64,000 nt of DNA from Amaranthus tricolor (GCF_026212465.1 NC_080049.1:6409064-6473063); one strand, 5' to 3'; numbered from the stretch's first letter, positions 37,394-49,110 are shown. Program-made: numbers and translations. The notes: generated from the letters alone by a model not told the origin.

Positions 37394-38140
37394 TGAAAGC
37401 GTTTCCAAAACCGTTGCGATGCTAAGAGTGATACAAACAACAATGAACAAAACAACGTTTGACAATGTAAACTAATCAAAAAGACACAAGGATTTAAGGA
37501 GGTTCACCCAATGATGGCTACGTCCTCCGTAGTGTGTAGTTTCTGTTTATATTATATCAAAAATGAGTATAAACAACACTTCTCTATGAAGAATTACAAT
37601 TGAGTAAGAGATAAAAACAAAAGGCTATGTGTTTGGCTTAGGGGTTGTGTTTTATGTGTTTGATGTGTGAGTATGAGAGCTCTATATATAGTACTAGGTA
37701 TATGAATATCAATAGCTCACTTGAATACATAGTTAATATAGAGTAATGAATAATATGAAATAACTCCAAGAACTTGAAAGGTCGAAAAACAACATCCCAT
37801 GCATATCAGAGGATCCGCTCGACCGAAACAGGGAGCTCGCTCGGTCGAGCGGCTCGGTCGAGCGAACATCAACTACATTCTGGAGCATTATGTCTGACCA
37901 CTCGACCTACCAATATGGCTCGCTCGGTCGAGCGACCTCTCTACTTCCTCTGTCAGAATTCTGATCGAGCTATCATAAATCAAGTCCCTTCTTCTTCTTC
38001 ATTAATCTTCATTAACACCCATAATTCCTCATGAATACTCTCCACATAATTACACCCATTTGCATTCCACAAACCAAGAGTCACACACATGAATACACAC
38101 TTTAATTTGTGCACTCAAGTCACACATACCATTCATAACA
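37394..38140 (-). mobile_element. Copia-type solo LTR with GCTCGACCGAGC palindromes
   Basis: Read on the minus strand it starts TGTTATGAATGGTATGTGTG and ends CCAAAACGGTTTTGG-like DNA then GCTTTCA. It is flanked by the exact duplication GATCT (37389-37393 and 38141-38145). At 747 bp it is nearly collinear with 51991-52743. It contains a TATA box followed by GAGCTCTCATACTCACAC, and at 37813-37945 a GC-rich cluster of TCGCTCGGTCGAGCGA palindromes in an otherwise AT-rich region. No coding domains. The open frame at 37774-38034 is part of the LTR. Confidence 0.9.
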
Positions 38141-38839
38141 GATCTCTTTCTAATTCTTTGATATGAGATTACTTGTGAGTTATTTTTCAAAGTCGTGTTT
38201 CTCAAGTGGAACAATCCTTCTTTTTCCTTTCTCATCTCTTGTTGATACCAACCACCAAAAAGGAGTAGGGTTTGACCAACGAAGAAGTATAAGGAGGAAG
38301 AAAAATTGAGTGTAACAGCTAGTAGATAGTTAGATATCCATAATAACCGACTAAAATATGACAAGGGATGTTGTCAACAAAAAATATAATATAGCAGTAC
38401 AAAAATTAGATCATTTAGAAATAATTAATACTAATAATTATTTGCAATTGATGGACAATAAATGAAAATATTCAAGATAATTTTTCATTTTAATTAATTA
38501 AACAATTTATTATTTCCCGATTTACGTTGTTTTGTTGTTAAATTTAATTAGGGTCAATCTAACTTTCATTTTGTAATAAATTTAACTTAATGATAATAGG
38601 CGAACTAATATGAGGATACTAGATATACTAAATAAATTACAAGGTATTGGTCAAGGGTTCCCACCTTTTACATCAAAAAAAAAATATAGGGTACATTTAA
38701 TAAAAGAGAAATTAAAAGAAATGAATTAAAAAAACAAAAAGAATAAAGTAACATGTCAGTTCGCCATTGCTAAAAGAGAAATAGAAAATGAATTAAAAAA
38801 AGAAGAATAATAGAAGTATATACCAGTTCATTGCTAAAC

Positions 38840-41100
38840 TCTGTTGGTTTATCAAAGGAAGAAAGCAAGTACTGTACTAATATTTACATTTAAAAGGCTT
38901 GGCCTACATTTCTCTTCTTTTTGTCTTTATAGGTTTATTCTTTGGAACTCGCCTTCTTTACTTAAAACCTACTCCGGTACTCCACTCTTACACCATCATT
39001 TTTTCCAATTCTGCTTGTAACGTTCTAGTGGTAGGCCCCTTACTATATGGTTTGTAAAAATTCTCAAATTTAGACGGTCTTACGGTTACATCATCTCTAT
39101 TACATTGGCTCAATATACATCTATATTTTCAAAGGTATAACATTTTAGTGATCTCTTACAATCTTAGAATAACCAGTTATAGTATTAAAGTGGAGTCTTA
39201 AAGTGATTAATGAGAAACGACAGGCAAATTTCTCAAATGTGAAGACTCTCAATGAACTATTCATAAAATCTTTTGAGACAAGAAATCATGAAACACAATT
39301 AGATGTCTATTTGTTGTTGAAATAAGTCTAACTTTTTCATTTACCGATAGCAAGTGTTGAAAGAACCTTTTTCGAAATGAAACATATGAAAACTGAAAAG
39401 TAAAGTGTGAAATGGTATGAGAGCAATTGTTGAATTATAGCATAGTTACTTATTTTTGGGTAGGATTTGTCTTCCAATGTTAGTATTTGAGGAATGAAAA
39501 ATTTTGGTTGTCCGTTTTATAAATGACCCGCTCTCAAAATTTTCACAAAACATTCTAAAATTATTATCTATATGTTGGTGCCCTAGAAAGTTTGTACCTT
39601 GGACCCTCCTCTGTTGGAGTCTATGTATTTACTTAACTAGCTAAGTCATTTAAATATAATCTGTTGAGAAAATCAAAAGTCTAAACAATCAGATCTAGTC
39701 TTTATTTCCTAAGTTTTGACAGATAGAGAGGAAAATAAAACAAGAGATACTGATTGGGGAAATCTATTTAATTTTATGTCAGGGAGATCTAATACTAAGG
39801 ATATCCATGTTGTTACTGAGGTTGGTGGAGAAGTTTAGAGAGCGGAAAAAGAATTTGCATTTGGTGTTTATCAAAAGGTTTATATTGGTGTACCATGTGC
39901 CGTCATTTGCGATAGCCTCGAGGCTAAGGGTATTTTACAGACGTATATTGAGGAAATACAAGGCATGTATATATGATGAAGTCACGACTAGCATTCAGAC
40001 ACTAGTTGGAATTTCCTAGTAAAGTAAGTTTTACATCAAGGTGGATGTACAGACACACAAGAATTGACAAAATTAGAAACCAGGAGTTAAGCAAGTGGTA
40101 AGTTGTTTCCCTATTATTGACAAAGTTGTGAGAAAACAGGTTAAGATGGTTTAGACATGTAAAGTAAAAGACTGGCAATGCACCCATGAGGATTGTATAG
40201 TGGAGGGCAAGCGAAATCGTGGTAGACTCAAGAGAGCATGGGAAGAGCAAATAAAGATCGACTTGCATGAGTTACACATCTCTAAGGTTCTTACGTTGGA
40301 ATAGCGGGAGTAGTTGGCGATGCCAAATTTGTGTCTTATACTTTTGATTGTTCCCTCCGCTTACCTCTTTTTGTCCTATTTAGCTATGTATATCATTTAC
40401 TTAATTTATATTTGTTACTTATTTCTGTAATTTTGATTCTGATGGTTCAACCCTAGCTCAGCTTGTGTTATGATTTGTAGGTAACTTTTCTAATGCAGTC
40501 TTGGTGTCACTCATTTCTTTTTTTTTTTTGATGAATCTCTCTTTCTTTGGGGATTCAATTGGTTGTGTGCATTCCTTTTTGTCTTCTCCTTAGAGAGGTA
40601 TGAATATGATATGTTTGTTATTTTCGCTCGACTCCGACTTTATGAAGGAATATTGGATTAATAACTTTGACTATAATTATGTAATATTCGGTTAAACAGG
40701 ATTTGATTTCTCACCAAACAGGCAAGTGAAACAAGTAACTAAAGACTGAATTGCGCTAGCCAAGTTACAATGATATTAAGAAGGATTTGGAATATATTAA
40801 ATAGAGACTGCACCAAGTTTTGAATAATTTTAGGTGCATAAAGAACACACGATCGATGATAGGTAATCAAACAAATTAAGCTAGGAAAAGGAGTTTTATT
40901 CGATAATATACGTAAGATACATATTTAAAAGAATTACAAATAAATTTGAAGGGTTTTTATTAGTTTGGTATGTAATTGAAATACTTGACACTTGAGGAAT
41001 CTTAATTATCATTTTAAAAAGTACAACTTTTATGCTAAACATAAGTTAATGAACATAAAAGTCTAGTATGTAATTTGTAAAGGTAATTTGGAATTAAGTT
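38840..41100. repeat. Segmental tandem duplication, copy A
   Basis: From CATTGCTAAACTCTG (38832 on) to the ATGCTAAACATAAGTTAATG block (41030 on), this segment aligns in order with 41415-46290. Shared blocks include GGTTCTTTGGAACTCGCC, CTGCTTGTAA-GTTCTAGTGG, TTAGAATAACCA-TTATA, TCAAAAGTCTAAACAATCAG, and AATTTTAGGTGCAT. The copies differ by many substitutions. Copy A has lost part of the LINE; copy B has later insertions. Confidence 0.85.
39780..40670 (+). pseudogene. RTE-type LINE remnant in duplication copy A, internally deleted
   Basis: The start encodes the fingers/palm entry of a plant RTE-like reverse transcriptase (RSNTKDIH, REVKKNLHLVFI-like, EAKGILQTYIEEI). The sequence then jumps at about 40015-40035 directly to the C-terminal RWMYRHTRIDKIRNQE, then RLRWFRHVK, and the serine/phenylalanine-rich 3' region. 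Compared with copy B (44480-45830), roughly 500 bp of the middle is missing. Stops and frameshifts throughout. Confidence 0.75.
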
Positions 41101-41412
41101 GATGTTTTTGTTTTTTATTTTCACCAGTTTTATTTGTTATTCTCATAAAAAATATTTCTATTTATAGATTATATATTAGACATAATTAGTCAGATTACTA
41201 TAACTTTAATATTTTATAATGCTTATAATGCCTACACATACTTTTCACTAAATTTATTTTATCTTTTTATAGTGCCTATGATCTCCACATGTTTTTCACT
41301 AATATTATTTTATCATTCATAATGTTTATGGTCACATTTTTACGACTAACTTATTTTAATATTTTTGATGCTAATATTATCTGCTTTACTTAAAAAAATT
41401 GAAGGGAGTAAA
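41101..41412. mobile_element. Possible Stowaway-like MITE at the duplication junction
   Basis: The AT-rich interior (ATAATGCTTATAATGCC..., TTTTTCACTAA, TAATGTTTATGGT) resembles the MITE in terpene synthase intron 6 (12124-12555). The right side ends in GAAGGGAGTA. The left terminus is unclear. It is present between copies A and B only. Confidence 0.4.
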
Positions 41413-41821
41413 TAACAGTTCTCCATTGCTAAACTCTTGTCAGGTTATGATCAAAGGAAGAAAACAAGCAATGTAATATTTACATTAAATGGGCTCGACC
41501 TACATCTCTTTTCTTTTTGTCTTTTCTTTGGCATATGTTTATGTTTCGAAGTTTTTCAGTTTCTTGATTCTTTGGAACTCGCCTTTACTTCAAACCTGCT
41601 ATAGTACACCACTTATTCACCATGACTTTTTCCCCTTCTACAAGATCACTTTCTACCTCCGCTCTACTCTTCCTTTTTAACTTCTCTTTTCAATTCTGCT
41701 TGTAATGTTCTAGTGGTAGGCCCGTTATCTATACGGTTTACACAAATTCTCAAATTAAACGGTTTCATAGTGATATTATTTTTATTGGGTTGACTCAATA
41801 TACATCTATACTCTCAAAGTG

Positions 41822-41901
41822 GTGTACCTTTTAGTGTCCTTAACCTCTTGCTTTTCTCGTTTCCTTTCTTTTAGTTCTTTGTGTAACATCCGTTTTTTTT
41901 A

Positions 41902-41943
<42 letters not shown>

Positions 41944-43779
41944 AATTTTAAAAATAATAAAAAATAAAATAAAATAAAATAAAATAAATCCCCATTAACA
42001 TATAACTTCCTACTTCTTCCTCTAAATCTTATAACTAACCTCACTTACTTATTATAAATTAAACCAATTACCCTTAATTCATTCACATTATTACTCACAC
42101 CTCCTTTTTCTCATACAAACTACTTCCTCCATCTCCCATTTGCTTAAAATTCAGTCAAGAAAACGCAAGATTTCGATATTAAAGACAGCGGATTCGTAGA
42201 CAGAGATTATTAAGAGCGTACGTTATCTAGGATCGCATGACAAGGTAATTCTCAATGTCCATCTAATTAGGACTATCCCATTAATATTATGTGCTAAGTG
42301 ATAATTAATATATTTAAATAGAATGCATGATTTTATATGACATTATTTTGTATGATATTATGTTTTATATATTCTCAAATTATATCTACTATTATTTTTG
42401 TCAAACTTGAATTTATAATTACTATTTTGATAAAATTTATATTATTATTTCGATAACGAAATTAGATACGATTTAATTTGAAAGAGATATACTTATAATA
42501 TTATTATTTTGATGAAAGTTATATTGTTATTTTAATAATGATTTTAAATGCGATTGAATTTGGGAGAAAAATATTAAGATATTAATATTGCAATTGAATA
42601 TTCTTGAGATATATTTTTCTTGGGAAAACCTATGATTATAAAATAAAATGTATAATGTATGTGTGATTTTATGTTTGTATGCATGCGACTAATTATTAAA
42701 ATATATTAAATCACGTAAAGTGTAACACGAGGAGAATGAAGCTCTTATATTTGTTGTGATCCAAGTATAAGGGTGATGAACAGGTTGTCCTGTTTGGTTA
42801 GTATAGCTGCCGACAGGTATTATTATTTCTGATGCTTGATACGATGTTTGGTCTTCCTTCTATTTGTTGTGATCCAAGTAGAAGGGGTGTGCACACTAGG
42901 GTTCCCTGAGACTACTCTGCTGGCCTTGAATTATTTGGGGTAACGACCTCTTGATGAAGTAGGTATAGGGGTAAAGCCTCGGCCTATTGGCGTTCTCGTT
43001 CCCTCAAATTAAAAATTGATTATGTGTTTGTCATTATCAAATATCAAATTAATAAATTGGTTTATGTGATATTATATATATTGTTTTCTCAAATTGTTTT
43101 CTTTTAAACTCAGCTATATATTATTTTCTAAAATTATTTTCAATTTGATTATATTGTATTTTCTTAAATCATTTTCAAACTTAATCGTTTTACGGGATGG
43201 AGTTGGAATTACTCAATTTCCTAATTTTGGGAGTTTTTCCCTTGTTTTTTTTCTTGCATTCTTATGTTGCAGGTTATTGATTGCGTGGGAATCGTGGACT
43301 GAGGATCACCTAGAAACATAGTTTTATTAGAGTCGTATTTCAGTTTAAATTTTACCTTAAGTTGTTTAAATTTTATATGGATACAGATTACGTTTCAGTC
43401 TTTTCTTATGTTGTAAGACCCTTTGTTGGATTTAAAGTTATTAAGTTATTTCTTAGTTGTTAAGCTTTACATTTATTTTATTAGAAATAGATGTGGCGGT
43501 AACACTCCCATGAGTAGGTTTTGGCTCATGTTTTTCATAAAGGGTGTTTTCAAAGGTTCGACCTATTCTGAGGGTGTTACACTTTGTTTTCTTTTTGTAG
43601 TGGGTTCTCCTTTATTTATTTATAGGCCTTTAAGTTATCTTTTATGTGTACCTACGTATCTTTATCTTCCTCGAGCCGGGGGATTCCTTTGGCCGCGCTC
43701 TCCTTTATGGGTAAGAGTTGTTGTCGTCTTTCCCTCCCCAGACTCAGTCCTTAGTTTTCTATGAGCGGGAGACACTGAG

Positions 43780-43816
<37 letters not shown>
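41822..43816 (+). mobile_element. Retroposon (SINE/LINE 3' end) with (GAT)n tail, split by a solo LTR
   Basis: The flanks are a perfect 12-bp target duplication ACTCTCAAAGTG (41810-41821 and 43817-43828). The empty-site equivalent is visible in copy A near 39123. Without the LTR at 41882-43581 and one CTTTG, the retroposon is ~290 bp and ends with CTCCCCAGACTCAG, GGGAGACACTGAGTA and a (GAT)n tail. It is close in layout to 5960-6145. A long TSD and simple-repeat tail indicate LINE-type target-primed insertion. Confidence 0.82.
41882..43581 (+). mobile_element. 1.7-kb solo LTR with TGTAACA...TGTTACA ends
   Basis: Starts TGTAACATCCG and ends GGGTGTTACA, flanked by the exact duplication CTTTG (41877-41881 and 43582-43586). 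Extended terminal symmetry of this kind is common in gypsy chromovirus (Tekay/Del-like) LTRs; that class assignment is by resemblance. It contains (AAT)n and (AAAAT)n runs near its left end (41899-41990) and no coding domains. Confidence 0.88.
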
Positions 43817-43817
<1 letters not shown>

Positions 43818-44479
43818 CTCTCAAAGTGAACACTTATAACATTTTAATGATCACTTACAATCTTAGAATAACCAATTATAATATTAAAATAGAGTCTTAA
43901 AGTACTTAGTGAGAAAAGACTGGCAAATTTCTCGAATGTGAAAACTGTCAATAAACTATTCATAAAACCTGTTGACACAAGAAACATGAAACTCAATTAG
44001 ATGTCTATTTACTGCTGAAATTAGTCTAGCTTTTTCTCGTGGTATAGAGCAAGTGTCAAACATCTTTATCGGATTGAATAATAGAAAAAGAACAGTGTGA
44101 AAAAGTATGGGAGAACAAGTATTAATTATAGCTAAGTTACTTACTTACAAAAGGATTTGTTTTCCAATATTAGTATTGGAGAAATGAAAATTTTTTGTTG
44201 TTCTTTTTACAAATACATTTAAACAAAATTTTCTTAAAAATTTCTTAAAATTTCTTCTATATGTTGGTGCCTCTAGTGAGTTTATAACTTGGACCCTTTC
44301 CAAATAAAGTCTAGGTATTTTTTTTAAACTAACTAAAATCATTTAAATATGCGAGTTGTTGAGAAAATCAAAAGTCTAAACAATCAGATCAAATCTTTTG
44401 TTTTCCTAAGATTTTGGCATATAGAGAGAAAAATAAAAAAAGAGATAATATTAGAGAATATTGATTTCGTTTTATGTTT

Positions 44480-45830
44480 GGGAGATGTAATACTAAGGCT
44501 ATTCATGTTTTAAGGAGGTTGGTGAAGAAGTATAAAGAGCAGAAAAAGAATTTACATTTGGTGTTTATCGAAAGGTTTATGATAGTGACCGCATGTCATC
44601 ATTTGCGATAGCCCTGAGGCTAAGGGTATTTTAGAGACATATATTGAGGAAATACAAGGCATATATGATGGAGTCACGACTAGCATCTAGAAATCAATTG
44701 GAATAACAAAACCGTTCCTAAAATAGCTCTCCAAATCTATATGAGAACTGTGTTGTGGTGCATGTCTTTTTTTAATGATATTGGGCTATAATAGAAACTA
44801 GAAAGGAGGCTAACACAAATTAGAGGAGTAAGGGTAATTCTAAAAGGTTGAGCGTTGTATATAAATTGTAGGAAATAAAATATTGAGATGCATTTTAGTG
44901 GGAAAGATCAGGATAGTGACCCTGAGATTACTATTTGAGAAGATGTTGTCGCAAGTACGATCAATTTTAAGTATTTAAGATTGATTATATATATCTAGAA
45001 TGATGGGAAGATTGTTGAAGATGTAGCTCATTAAATACAAACAGGTTGCCTTAGGTGAAGAGCGGCCACTAGGGTGTTGTAGGGTGTTGCATAATAAGTA
45101 ACCCATAGACTAAAAGGTAAATTCTACCGAGTTGCAATCAGCAGGCTGGCATTTTTATACGCCACAACAAAATGTTGGCCCATTAAGAATTCATTTGTAC
45201 AAAAAATGGACGTAGCAGAGATGCAGATGTGTGCTAGGTGGATGTATGGGCACACAAGAATTGACAGAATTAGGAACCAAGAGAGTGGTTACATGCTTCC
45301 CCATTATCAACAAAATTGCATGAAAACAAGTTAAGATAGTTTAGACATGTAAAGAAAAAGACTGTCAATGCACCTGTGAGAATGGTGCAAAGCCTCATAT
45401 TGGAGGGCATGTGAGGTCTTGGTAAATTCAAAATAACATGGGAAGAGCAAATAAAGATCGAATTGCGTAAGTCGCACCTTTCTAAGGTTCTAACATGGTA
45501 ATAGGAGGGAGTAGTTGGAGGCGCCAAATTCGTGTCTTTGACTTTTGATTGTTTCCTTCTACTTACCTCTTTCTATCCTAAATTTTAGCTATTTATATTG
45601 TAACTTAATTTATTTTTGTTAATTATTTCTGTAGTTTCTATTATAATGGCTCAACCCTAGCTCAACTTGTGTTGTGATTTGTAGGTAACTTTTATCATGC
45701 GGTCTTAGTGTCACTTATCTCTTTATTATAGGTCTCTCTTTCTTAGGGGGTTAATTGGTTGCGCATATTAATTACTCTTTGCCCTCTCTTTGAAGGGTAT
45801 GGATACAGTATGCACAGATATAGTGATATT
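44480..45830 (+). pseudogene. RTE-type LINE remnant in duplication copy B
   Basis: Retains the palm entry (NTKAIHVLRRLVKKY, KKNLHLVFI, PEAKGILETYIEEI) and, after a worn stretch, the thumb and C-terminal parts (FKYLRLIIY-like strand, DVAH, GELPXVKSGH-like segment, AFLYATT, VQKMDVAEMQMCARWMYG, HTRIDRIRNQE). A LINE-type 3' region follows (GGCTCAACCCTAGCTCAACT near 45650). Stops and frameshifts are frequent. The YADD box is not recognisable. Confidence 0.72.
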
Positions 45831-46290
45831 AACTTTGTGCGAGAATATTAAATTAATGACTTTGATTATGACTATTAATAGGTCGAATAGGAGTTAATTT
45901 CTCAGCAAACAGGCTAGTGAAACAAGTAACTGAAGATTGTGCACTAGCCAAGTGACGATAATATTAGGAAGGAATTCAATATATGAAATAGAGATTGCAC
46001 TAAGTTTTTGATAATTTTAGGTGCATTAAGGATACACGATGATAGGTAATCAAATAAATAAATTAAGCTAAGCATAGGAGTGTAACAACTTTTAATGCTA
46101 AACATAAGTTAATTAACATAATAGTCTAGTATACATATACATGAATTTAATAAATAAACAAAGTTTCTATAAATTAAAACAAATAAACAAACTGGCGATT
46201 CTAGTATTACACAATGTAATTTTCTTAAGGTAATTTAGTAATTCATTTTTTGTTATTTGATGTTTTCGTTTTCTATTTGAAGTGGTTTCA

Positions 46291-46835
46291 GTTTTAGATG
46301 AGGGGTCTAAAATTACCCAAATTCAGAGTATTTGATAATATAATTACATTGATAATAAATAGTTTCAATTAAAACACAAAATAAAAATAAGTTGCAAATC
46401 AATAACGTCATATAAACTTATTGGGTAAATTTTGAGGGTGGGCCATAGCCAACCTGTGCCAATGGCTTAACAAATCATTAAAAATTTAAATAAATAATAA
46501 TCTTTTAGTTATGTTATGAAGAATATATATATTAATTAAAAATACTAGCAACAACATAATAAATTAAATGTGTTTTTGATTAACATTAGGTCCCATAAAA
46601 AGCTTGAATAGAAATATAATCGTACACAGTACAAAGATTGACACTAATTTCAGATGTACATGTATTTGTCAACATGCGAATGATAAATCAACTAAAAGAC
46701 ACATAAAACGCTACCCGTGATAACGACTTTTTTACTTATAATTATGCTATGCAACTTCCAGGAAGGAGAGATCTATCCCTTGTATCCTCTTAAATACCAC
46801 ACCAAAATCCTTCCTGATTCCTACAATCAATATTT
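46291..46835. other. Intergenic DNA upstream of the EF-hand gene
   Basis: AT-rich and without a recognisable gene or mobile element. It is the distal promoter region of the gene at 47091. No specific regulatory site could be supported. Confidence 0.4.

Positions 46836-46837
<2 letters not shown>

Positions 46838-46918
<81 letters not shown>
46838..46918. repeat. (ATT)n microsatellite
   Basis: About 26 ATT/TTA trinucleotides with one interruption (TATATTATT near 46870). It lies about 170-250 bp upstream of the EF-hand start codon, in the promoter region. The leucine/isoleucine-rich frame it creates is not a gene. Confidence 0.93.
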
Positions 46919-46941
46919 CTCCAATTGTCATTTAGTAATAA

Positions 46942-46950
46942 TATATATAA
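46942..46950 (+). promoter_or_regulatory. Candidate TATA box of the EF-hand gene
   Basis: TATATATAA lies about 140 bp upstream of the ATG at 47091 and just after the (ATT)n tract. A CTAT-repeat leader (about 47027-47053) follows. Plausible spacing, but the AT-rich context limits certainty. Confidence 0.4.
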
Positions 46951-47090
46951 TTATCCTCACACTACTACTTTCTAGTAAAAATTCAAACAATCAACAATCT
47001 TTTTACTATTTCATTTCTTTCGATCGATATCTATCTGTTTGTCTATCTATCTCGGTTATAATTAACCTAAACGTGTTTTGTTTCCAAAAT

Positions 47091-47444
47091 ATGGTAATAA
47101 TCGATACTAATCTCGATTTCGAGGACTATTTTCCATCGATGATTACAAGATTAGGGGCAGAAGCATTCATATGTGAGCTATGCATGGGATTTCTTCTATT
47201 AATGGACGTAGAAAAAGGGGTTATAACGTTTGAGAGCTTAAAAAGGAACTCAATTTTGTTGGGTTTAAATGATATGGGAGATGATGAATTTTTATGCATG
47301 CTTAATGAAGGAGATCTTGATGGAGATGGGGCCCTTAGTCAAATGGAATTCTGTATTCTTATGTTCAGGTTAAGTCCTGGTCTTATGGATGAATCTAGGC
47401 TTTTGATGATGAATTTAGGTGCTTCCCTTCCTATTTTATCTTAG
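47091..47444 (+). CDS. EF-hand calcium-binding protein, KIC/PBP1 (KRP-like) family
   Basis: A single-exon frame of 117 residues. I start at the ATG at 47091 because the family N-terminus is short and the six codons before it (from 47073) look like leader; either start is possible. The protein opens with an acidic/aromatic stretch (FEDYFPSM) and has the family blocks ELCMGFLLLMD, EKGVITFESLKRN and QMEFCILMFRLSPGLM. It carries one canonical EF-hand loop at residues 75-86 (DLDGDGALSQME, with Asp at loop positions 1, 3, 5 and Glu at 12). Small one-EF-hand proteins of this family sense Ca2+ in the cytosol and bind partners such as a kinesin-like calmodulin-binding protein (KIC) or PINOID kinase (PBP1). 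The C-terminus is shorter than in PBP1. The frame is intact, so it is probably functional. Partner cannot be inferred. Confidence 0.9.
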   Translation: MVIIDTNLDFEDYFPSMITRLGAEAFICELCMGFLLLMDVEKGVITFESLKRNSILLGLNDMGDDEFLCMLNEGDLDGDGALSQMEFCILMFRLSPGLMDESRLLMMNLGASLPILS

Positions 47445-47978
47445 CTAATATATACCTACCTTTAATTTCCATGGTTTGTTTCATTAATCCAATTTAATGC
47501 TTTATGGAAAATAAAAAGGAAATATTTAGATATTATCTTTGAATTTCTTAATTTAAATTAATTCTCATGTTATTTCATGCATGAATTAATAAAAAAGACA
47601 TTGCACTTGCATATTAATTTTTGGTGGAACTCAATTTATTTACTAGTTGAAAATGTGTGGATCACTTGTGTTTGTGATCAATATTTCATGCCTTTATTGA
47701 ATGTTGTTTTTATTGGTAAAAATTTTTACTCAATAACTATTTAAAATTAAAGTTTTTGAATTATTGTTGTACGAAAAGCATATAACATAAAGAAAGTAAA
47801 AAGAAGTACACTGCACTTTGAGTGATTTTTAAGTACAACATTCTATATCTAGTTCCTTATTTAATATGATTAGTATCAATTTAAGAGACTCAATAATCAA
47901 TTAGGTTTAATAAAGGATTATTCTTTAACGAGTATATATATGTGTGTGAAGCTTTACAAATAACATTATGAGATGTGT
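47445..47978 (+). other. 3' flank of the EF-hand gene
   Basis: AT-rich DNA. AATAAAAAGG at 47509 and AATTAATAAAAAAG near 47583 are candidate polyadenylation signals. Nothing else was recognised before the transposon target duplication at 47979. Confidence 0.45.
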
Positions 47979-47987
47979 TTTATACAT

Positions 47988-49110
47988 CAAGCTATTTCTT
48001 GAGAGACTGTCTTTTCTAAAAATGGCCTTTAAGAGCATAGCCCACTTTTCTTCTTTAGTAAATATCTTAATTTAAAAAAAAATTTTGTTTTAAAAAAAAC
48101 TGTCGTTTTATAAAAATTTGTAGAAAACTGCTTTCTTTTTGGAAGATGAAAAGTTTTCTAATTAACTGCCTAATCCCAAGCAAAATAAAACATCATTTAG
48201 TAATAAATCAAATTTTTTCATTTTTTTTTTTTAAAATTAAGGTTTAACAATAGTGTACAACAGTGATGTTGAAGATGACATTATGGCTAATTTTTATGAT
48301 TTGGGGTTAAAATAATATATTTGGGGTTATAACAGAATATATTTGTGGTTATAATATAATGTATTTGGGGTTATAACTCAATATATTTGGAATTAAAACT
48401 TAATATATTTGAGATTTTATAACATAATATATTTGCTTGTATTATTATAGTATCAATATTGTAGTATTACATCACAAATATGTACTGTTATAAACCCAAA
48501 TCTATTACGTTATAACGCAATTATATGTTTTGTTATAACCTCAACTATATTATGTTATAACTCCAAATATATTATGGTTATAACCCCAAATATATTATGT
48601 GATAATTACAAATACATTATGTTATAACCCCCAATATATTATGTTATAACCACAATTGTTTTTATTAATTTCTCCCAAACATTAGACATTATTGTCTTTT
48701 TCAATATTACTATTTATACCTATGATGCAGCTTAATTTAAAAAAAAATCAGAAAATTGTAAATCCAACTAATAAATAACACAATCAACCCAAAAAAATTA
48801 AAATGAAAGCTTTAAAAGCGAAAATGATGAAGTATAAATACATAACTTTGATGGTTTTGCAAATGTTGAAGAAGATAAATAGAGAATAAACAAAAATGAA
48901 GTTTGAGAGAGGAAGATAGAGATTAAAAACCACAAATGGAATTTTAGAAAGGAAGATGAGTAGTTTTGTTAGGAAAGAGAAAAAAGAAAACTGATAATGA
49001 AAGTTAAAAAATATTGTTTAGAAAGTTTAGTTATTTTTTTTTAATTTAAAATTTGCGCTAGCCCAAACTTAAGATGTCTTTTGTAAAGACGGTCTCAAGT
49101 AAGAACTGCG
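47988..49110. mobile_element. Mutator-like non-autonomous element carrying a palindromic array
   Basis: A 1123-bp element flanked by the exact 9-bp duplication TTTATACAT (47979-47987 and 49111-49119), the Mutator superfamily signature. The terminal inverted repeats are imperfect: the left starts CAAGCTATTTCTTGAGAGAC, and the right in reverse complement starts CGCAGTTCTTACTTGAGACC. Further in, AAGAGCATAGCCCACTT pairs loosely with AAGTTTGGGCTAGCGC. There is no transposase. The interior holds two oppositely oriented arrays of ~23-bp repeats. Confidence 0.85.
48301..48655. repeat. Inverted arrays of a ~23-bp TTGGGGTTATAACATAATAT unit
   Basis: The left arm (48301-48440) has about six units of the form ATATTTGGGGTTATAACA-AAT. 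A short unrelated loop follows (about 48441-48470). The right arm (48470-48655) has about seven units in the opposite orientation (TTATGTTATAACCCCAAATA). Units vary at a few positions. The whole can fold into a long hairpin of repeated segments. Confidence 0.9.

Larger units (their letters stand above)
41415..46290. repeat. Segmental tandem duplication, copy B (with later insertions)
   Basis: Aligns in order with 38840-41100. Its extra length is explained mostly by the retroposon plus solo LTR at 41822-43816 and by retention of the LINE segment deleted from copy A. The similarity extends beyond the LINE on both sides, so this is a genomic duplication rather than two independent LINE insertions. 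Confidence 0.85.

Noticed and set aside
37774..38034. 86-residue open frame
   Set aside because: It lies entirely within the solo LTR and covers the GC-rich palindromes.
43423..43764. 113-residue open frame
   Set aside because: It crosses the junction between the solo LTR and the retroposon and is not a real gene.
46717..46935. 72-residue Ile/Leu-rich frame
   Set aside because: It is made by the (ATT)n microsatellite.
48301..48655. CRISPR-like appearance (repeated ~23-bp units)
   Set aside because: Units are nearly contiguous and degenerate with no unique spacers, they reverse orientation midway, and the DNA is plant nuclear and lies inside a transposon.
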